Positions 62,601 to 64,000 of a stretch of 64,000 nucleotides of DNA are shown one piece after another (the first letter of the stretch is position 1; every line of letters starts with the position of its first letter). The stretch spans positions 16,662 to 80,661 of the forward strand of contig NZ_JAODNM010000139.1 of assembly GCF_025464955.1 (NCBI RefSeq). The letters run 5' to 3'. This stretch comes from Amycolatopsis sp. (GTDB lineage Bacteria; Actinomycetota; Actinomycetes; Mycobacteriales; Pseudonocardiaceae). The notes beneath the pieces are model-generated. The model saw only the letters and a program-made list of their open reading frames with translations, did not search any database and was not told the DNA's origin. The position numbers and the translations under genes were made by a program.

Positions 62601-63173
62601 GTGCGGGCAGGGGCGTTGGTGGTCGCCGGTTTCGTCGGTTGCGGGCTGATGGCCGTCGCCGGGTGTTCGTCGACGCCGACGCCGGCGCCACCCGCGCGGT
62701 TGTCACCGCCGATCGGGGACATCACGGTCGACCTGTCGAAGTCGGTCGACGCGCCGTGCGGTTTGGTGGGTCCCGACCAGCTCGGGCAGTTGTCGATCAC
62801 CGCGCCGGGCAGGCTGAACCACACGTCGACGGGCCTGGCCTGCACCTGGGTGCCCGACGGCGTCACGTCGCCGTCGTACCAGGCTTCGGTGGATATGACG
62901 TCCGGCGGGGTGGAGGCGTTGTACCACCGGCGTTCGCAGTTCACCGTGTTCGAGCCGACGGCGATCCACGGGTATCCGTCGGTGCACCTTGGCAACGACG
63001 TCACAGCTGAACAGCACGGCCATTGCACGGTCGAAACCGGCGTCGCGGACCCGACGCTGCTGATCGTCTCCGTCGTCATCGCGCCCGGAACCGCTGACTA
63101 CGACGACCCGTGCTCCGACGCCGACCGCTTCGCCGGATACATAATCGGCTACCAGGGCGCGCGTTCTCCCTAG
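62601..63173 (+). CDS. DUF3558 lipoprotein
   Basis: A 190-residue lipoprotein: signal with lipobox VAGC (C22 or so), then a Pro/Thr-rich linker and a beta-rich DUF3558 domain with two or more cysteines (PCGLVGPDQLGQL, CTWVPDG, DDPCSDADRFAGYI). This family is abundant in Pseudonocardiaceae and of unknown function. The GTG start follows GGAGGGAAATG. The stop overlaps the convergent gene by 4 bases. Confidence 0.85.
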   Translation: MRAGALVVAGFVGCGLMAVAGCSSTPTPAPPARLSPPIGDITVDLSKSVDAPCGLVGPDQLGQLSITAPGRLNHTSTGLACTWVPDGVTSPSYQASVDMTSGGVEALYHRRSQFTVFEPTAIHGYPSVHLGNDVTAEQHGHCTVETGVADPTLLIVSVVIAPGTADYDDPCSDADRFAGYIIGYQGARSP

Positions 63174-63673
63174 CCGAGCTGCCGCTTCACCCGCCGGTAC
63201 CAGAGGAGAACGGCGGTCCCGGTGAGCAGCATGACCACCGACGCCACCAGCGCGAACACGTCCAGCGCAGTCCGGACGGTGGTGTTCCAGAAGCCGATGC
63301 TCGACGGAAGGGCGACGAGCCCGGTGTCCTGGGGGTCGTACACAACGGCGACGGTTTGGCCTTTCGCGACGTCGCTCGTCACGTAGGCCAGCTGAGCCTC
63401 GACGGCCCGCCCGCCGGACGCCGCGAATCGCACCCGGCAGTGGGAGTTGGCCGACAGGGAGCCGTCATCGTTGCTACCCACCGACACGCACTCCGTGACC
63501 ACGGCCTGCACGTGGACGCCGCGCTCGTTGAGCACCGATTCCACGTGTGTGTCATGCGGGATGAGGTAGGCCACCGTGAGGACGAACAGCACCAGCCCAC
63601 ACCCGAGCATCACGATGGACGCCTGCCGCAGGCGGCGGTGGTAACCGCGCACGAACTTCGGTACCGCGTCCAT
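63170..63673 (-). CDS. DUF3592-like membrane protein
   Basis: A 167-residue protein with two membrane segments (ASIVMLGCGLVLFVLTVAYL near residues 18-37, and LDVFALVASVVMLLTGTAVL near 132-151) flanking an extracytoplasmic beta domain (HVQAVVTECVSVG, VAKGQTVAVVYDPQDTG). The GQTVAVVYDPQDT motif is typical of DUF3592. The start at 63673 follows a GGGGGG stretch. Function unknown. Beyond it, the remaining 327 bases hold no gene I can support. Confidence 0.8.
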   Translation of the reverse strand: MDAVPKFVRGYHRRLRQASIVMLGCGLVLFVLTVAYLIPHDTHVESVLNERGVHVQAVVTECVSVGSNDDGSLSANSHCRVRFAASGGRAVEAQLAYVTSDVAKGQTVAVVYDPQDTGLVALPSSIGFWNTTVRTALDVFALVASVVMLLTGTAVLLWYRRVKRQLG

Positions 63674-63897
63674 GTCCCCCCCGTTTTTTGCACCCGGCGC
63701 GTGAAGCATCTTTGCAGTCGGGGCCGCTGGTAGTGGATCGGGGAGCGCTGGTCCGGTCCAGGGCCGCGAGGACCGGGGCGGGCTGGGGTTCGGCGTGCGG
63801 ATTCGAGGGCCGGTGCCCGCAGCTGCTCGGCACGATTACGTTAGGCCGCCGCGGTCTCGTGCCTGGTGCATCAGTGAGTGACACCCGCGATATGCAG

Positions 63898-63956
63898 TTG
63901 GACGTGAAGGCCACCTTCAGGACGTAATGCGCCGTGAAGGTGGCCTTCACGTCCAA
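63898..63956. repeat. Perfect 22-bp inverted repeat near the window edge
   Basis: Arms at 63898-63919 (starting TTGGACGTGAAGGCCACC) and 63935-63956 are exactly complementary, with a 15-base loop. It lies in a 327-base gene-free stretch (63674-64000). It may be a terminator for a gene beyond the edge, or another dispersed palindrome. Confidence 0.85.
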
Positions 63957-64000
63957 TCCGTGATCACGTACAGCGATAATGCGGATCACCTGAAAGGGTA

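Overview
The window is high-GC actinomycete chromosome, most like Amycolatopsis or a relative in Pseudonocardiaceae. The evidence is GC-rich third codon positions, many GTG starts, Tat and lipoprotein signals, a family 1 encapsulin with a DyP cargo, SARP and MmyB-type regulators, an actinobacterial LexA box and DasR-like operators. No search was run, so genus is inference. I see no rRNA, tRNA, CRISPR array, insertion sequence or phage.

Layout. 1-4.7 kb: end of a carbohydrate ABC importer operon (binding protein, two permeases) with an epimerase, a ThuA-like protein and a Gfo/Idh oxidoreductase. 4.7-8.2 kb: a heterodimeric ABC exporter with one consensus and one strongly degenerate ATP site. 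8.3-10.1 kb: a DyP peroxidase with an encapsulation tail, overlapping its encapsulin shell gene. 10.1-11.5 kb: divergent AlkB-like and AlkD-like repair genes around a perfect LexA box. 11.5-19.8 kb: a flavin monooxygenase-like protein, a large SARP regulator, an alpha/beta hydrolase, an SDR with a divergent XRE regulator, and a luciferase-like oxidoreductase. 20-28.8 kb: a secreted jelly-roll-like protein, an FN3 lipoprotein, CYTH-CHAD protein, pseudouridine synthase, SDR-DUF2867 protein, small MT0933-type protein, LigD-type ligase and an exported FAD oxidoreductase. 28.9-29.6 kb: decayed TetR and hydrolase remnants. 29.5-33.1 kb: HesB-like protein, PhoU, and a membrane cytochrome/sulfite-oxidase-like fusion. 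33.3-34.4 kb: a GH19 chitinase with two chitin-binding modules.

34.6-52.3 kb is a coherent L-rhamnose system: a LacI regulator, a ribose-type ABC importer, an arabinose/fucose-isomerase-like protein of unknown role, rhamnose isomerase, a bifunctional aldolase/dehydrogenase, a 70-residue lone LuxR-type HTH protein and rhamnulokinase. Two secreted GH78-type rhamnosidases follow. Inverted operators flank the regulator/operon promoter region, and a related site precedes the rhamnosidases.

52.3-62.6 kb is a second polysaccharide system: LacI regulator, Tat lipoprotein binding protein, two permeases, a secreted multi-CBM GH87-like alpha-glucanase and an intracellular GH13 glucosidase, best read as alpha-glucan (possibly alpha-1,3-glucan) use. 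No ATPase gene is present, so a shared MsiK-type ATPase elsewhere is implied. With the DasR-like site at the chitinase, the window reads as a plant and fungal cell-wall scavenging region.

Dispersed palindromes recur between genes: four copies of a 20-bp element, two near-identical hairpins at convergent gene ends, and a perfect 22-bp inverted repeat near the right edge. They are the least explained structures here.
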